From Candidatus Poribacteria bacterium (GTDB taxonomy: Bacteria > Poribacteria > WGA-4E > PCPOR2b), in assembly GCA_022822005.1 (NCBI GenBank), contig JAJECO010000008.1, positions 1 through 64,000 of the forward strand: a stretch of 64,000 bases of DNA. Reading direction: 5' to 3'. This document shows positions 62,537 to 64,000 of this stretch, one piece after another. The first letter of the stretch is position 1. Every line of letters begins with the position of its first letter. The notes beneath the pieces were generated by a model. That model was not told where the DNA came from. It searched no databases and saw only the letters and a list, made by a program, of their open reading frames with translations. A program made the position numbers and the translations under genes.

Positions 62537-63502
62537 ATGCAATACACAACACTCGGAAAGACAGGACTTCAAGTAAGCGTGGCTGGACTTGGCTGCGGTG
62601 GGTATAGCCGGTTGGGTCAGTCTACCGGTAGAAGTGAAACCCAATCTATTGCCCTGGTTCAACAAGCCATGGATCAAGGCGTCAACTTCATCGATACAGC
62701 GCGGAACTATCGTACAGAAGCCATCGTTGGTAAGGCGCTCAAGGGACGGAATCGGGACAAATTGGTGATTTCGACCAAGACCACGCTTGCCGATGACACG
62801 GGTCGAAAATGTCCGGCGCAGGTGGTCAGTGAATTGGAAGCCTCTTTGCGGAAGATGGATCTGTCCACTGTGGATGTGTTTCACCTGCACGGTGTACAAC
62901 CTTCGGTCTACGATCATGCTGTGGAAAAAATAGTTCCGGCTTTGCTGCGGGAACAGGAGAAAGGGAAATTTCGTTTTCTGGGTATCACAGAGGTCCCTCC
63001 CAAAGATCCGTACCACGAGACACTGGAACGAGCGGTGCAGCAGGATTGTTTCGATGTGGTGATGGTCGCTTTCCATCTCATGCACCAATCAGCACGTGAG
63101 AAAATCTTCAAACATACGATCATCAAAGGGATCGGGGTGTTGAATATGTTCGCCGTGCGGTTGCTGTTCAGCAAACCGGGCAGGCTGAACCATGTGGTTA
63201 TGCAACTGGTGAATGAAGGGAAATTGCCCACTTGGTTGGCGGAGAAGGAGCATCCACTCGGTTTTCTGATTCGTTCGGGCGGTGCTCGCACGATTATCGA
63301 CGCGGCATACCGCTATTGCCGTCATGAACCGGGGACAGATGTGATACTCTTCGGTACGGGTAATCGGACGCATCTGCGGTCCAACATCGACTCTATCCTG
63401 AGCGATCCCTTGCCAGCAGCCGATCTCGAACAGATTGAAGAGCTATTCGGAGCGTTAGTGGACGTGGGTCTGGATGCGCCGGGGCAGCAGCGTCCCGCTT
63501 GA
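62537..63502 (+). CDS. Aldo/keto reductase
   Basis: 321 residues. The barrel starts MQYTTLGKTGLQVSVAGLGCGGYSRLG. The catalytic tetrad can be followed as Asp and Tyr in FIDTARNYRTE, Lys in LVISTKTTL and His in VDVFHLHGVQ. It reduces carbonyls with NAD(P)H; substrate unknown. The ribosome-binding site is weak. It is followed after about 180 bases by a second aldo/keto reductase on the same strand. Confidence 0.93.
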   Translation: MQYTTLGKTGLQVSVAGLGCGGYSRLGQSTGRSETQSIALVQQAMDQGVNFIDTARNYRTEAIVGKALKGRNRDKLVISTKTTLADDTGRKCPAQVVSELEASLRKMDLSTVDVFHLHGVQPSVYDHAVEKIVPALLREQEKGKFRFLGITEVPPKDPYHETLERAVQQDCFDVVMVAFHLMHQSAREKIFKHTIIKGIGVLNMFAVRLLFSKPGRLNHVVMQLVNEGKLPTWLAEKEHPLGFLIRSGGARTIIDAAYRYCRHEPGTDVILFGTGNRTHLRSNIDSILSDPLPAADLEQIEELFGALVDVGLDAPGQQRPA

Positions 63503-63543
63503 AGAGGTTTTTTGTCGAAAATTAACACCAACTTCACCAAAAG

Positions 63544-63566
63544 TCACATATCGCCCCGCTGGGGCT
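63544..63566. repeat. REP-like palindrome
   Basis: CACATATCGCCCCGCTGGGG, the same family as the other REP-like copies. Confidence 0.65.
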
Positions 63567-63679
63567 ATAGTGGTTCATTAGTAGAATTTGCTTGCAGCGC
63601 ACCACAATCTGATATAGAATTGGGATATTGTCAAAAGGTCTTTATCGAGGAATTGGCCCACGGTTTCAAGGAGTGATTT

Positions 63680-64000
63680 ATGGCAACAAACGGAACATTA
63701 TCTATACCACGCCGCCGTTTGGGACGGACAGAGTTGAGCATCCCCGTCGTTCCTTTCGGGACGCAGGGGTTCGGCAACCATTTCGGGTTTGTTTCTGACG
63801 AAGACGCCGTTGCCCTCATGAAGCACGCTGTTAGTATTGGCGTCAACCATTTCGATTGTGCTCGCTGTTATGGCGATTCGCTACGCAAACTCGGCTTGGC
63901 GTTGAAGGAGATACCGCGTGAGGACGTGATAATCACCGGGCGGCTATGCTGCCATTCCGCAGCGGAATGGGGCGGCTACGGTGAGGGAAGACCCGATTAT
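63680..64000 (+). CDS. Aldo/keto reductase, 3' end outside the window
   Basis: 107 codons are visible. RRRLGRTELSIPVVPFGTQG is the N-terminal strand of the family; HFDCARCYGDS carries the Asp and Tyr of the active site. AAGGAG lies seven bases before the ATG. It is cut by the right edge; no frameshift in the visible part. Confidence 0.88.
   Translation, partial: MATNGTLSIPRRRLGRTELSIPVVPFGTQGFGNHFGFVSDEDAVALMKHAVSIGVNHFDCARCYGDSLRKLGLALKEIPREDVIITGRLCCHSAAEWGGYGEGRPDY

Noticed and set aside
1-64000. tRNA or rRNA genes
   Set aside because: I looked for T-loop-like GGTTCGA patterns and rRNA-like stretches and found none outside coding sequence; a dedicated scan would be decisive.

Overview
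The window looks like a chromosomal segment of an uncultivated bacterium of the Candidatus Poribacteria type. This is an inference from gene content and intergenic style, not from a marker gene. It carries secreted WD40 propeller proteins with dockerin-type repeats and a shared C-terminal tail, phytanoyl-CoA dioxygenases, Gfo/Idh/MocA and sugar-isomerase-like genes, a large polytopic membrane protein, and intergenic spaces full of short palindromic, MITE-like repeats. No rRNA or tRNA gene was seen.

Left part (1-20.6 kb), a defence region. A CRISPR array enters from the left edge (17 clear 37-nt repeats plus one decayed repeat). It is followed by a secreted WD40-thioredoxin fusion, a 1126-residue DUF262-type protein with two copies of a putative Sm-like plus cold-shock-like module, and a SWIM zinc-finger protein. 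On the minus strand, transcription runs right to left through csx3, cmr1, cas10/cmr2, cmr3, cmr4, cmr5, cmr6, a CARF-HEPN (DxTHG) ribonuclease and cas6, and then a separate cas2. This is a type III-B (Cmr) system. Its Cas10 has no N-terminal HD domain but keeps GGDD. Together with the CARF-HEPN effector and the Csx3-like ring nuclease, this suggests a system that acts largely through cyclic oligoadenylate signalling. No cas1 is present. A good sigma70-type promoter lies upstream of cmr1.

Middle part (21-36 kb), general metabolism. It holds two tandem PQQ-type propeller proteins, an enolase-superfamily enzyme, a slipin, a prenyltransferase-fold repeat protein, a zinc alcohol dehydrogenase, a redoxin-like lipoprotein, a mocA-coxD-coxE cluster (cofactor insertion for molybdenum hydroxylases, with no structural subunits here), a ThDP enzyme and an unrecognised conserved-looking protein.

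Right part (36-64 kb). Two paralogous secreted WD40/Ig/dockerin proteins come first; the larger contains three sets of seven WD40 motifs. A catabolic group follows (dienoyl-CoA-reductase/N-demethylase-like flavoprotein, homocysteine methyltransferase-like protein, Gfo/Idh/MocA oxidoreductase, TIM-barrel isomerase, polytopic membrane protein, two MDR dehydrogenases, a GH32/43-like propeller). Then come two phytanoyl-CoA dioxygenases with a truncated third copy, a secreted metzincin-like protease with leucine-rich repeats, and two aldo/keto reductases, the second cut by the window edge.

At least five families of dispersed intergenic repeats were recognised. One (R3) abuts the ribosome-binding site of two secreted-protein genes and has its interior in opposite orientation in its two complete copies.
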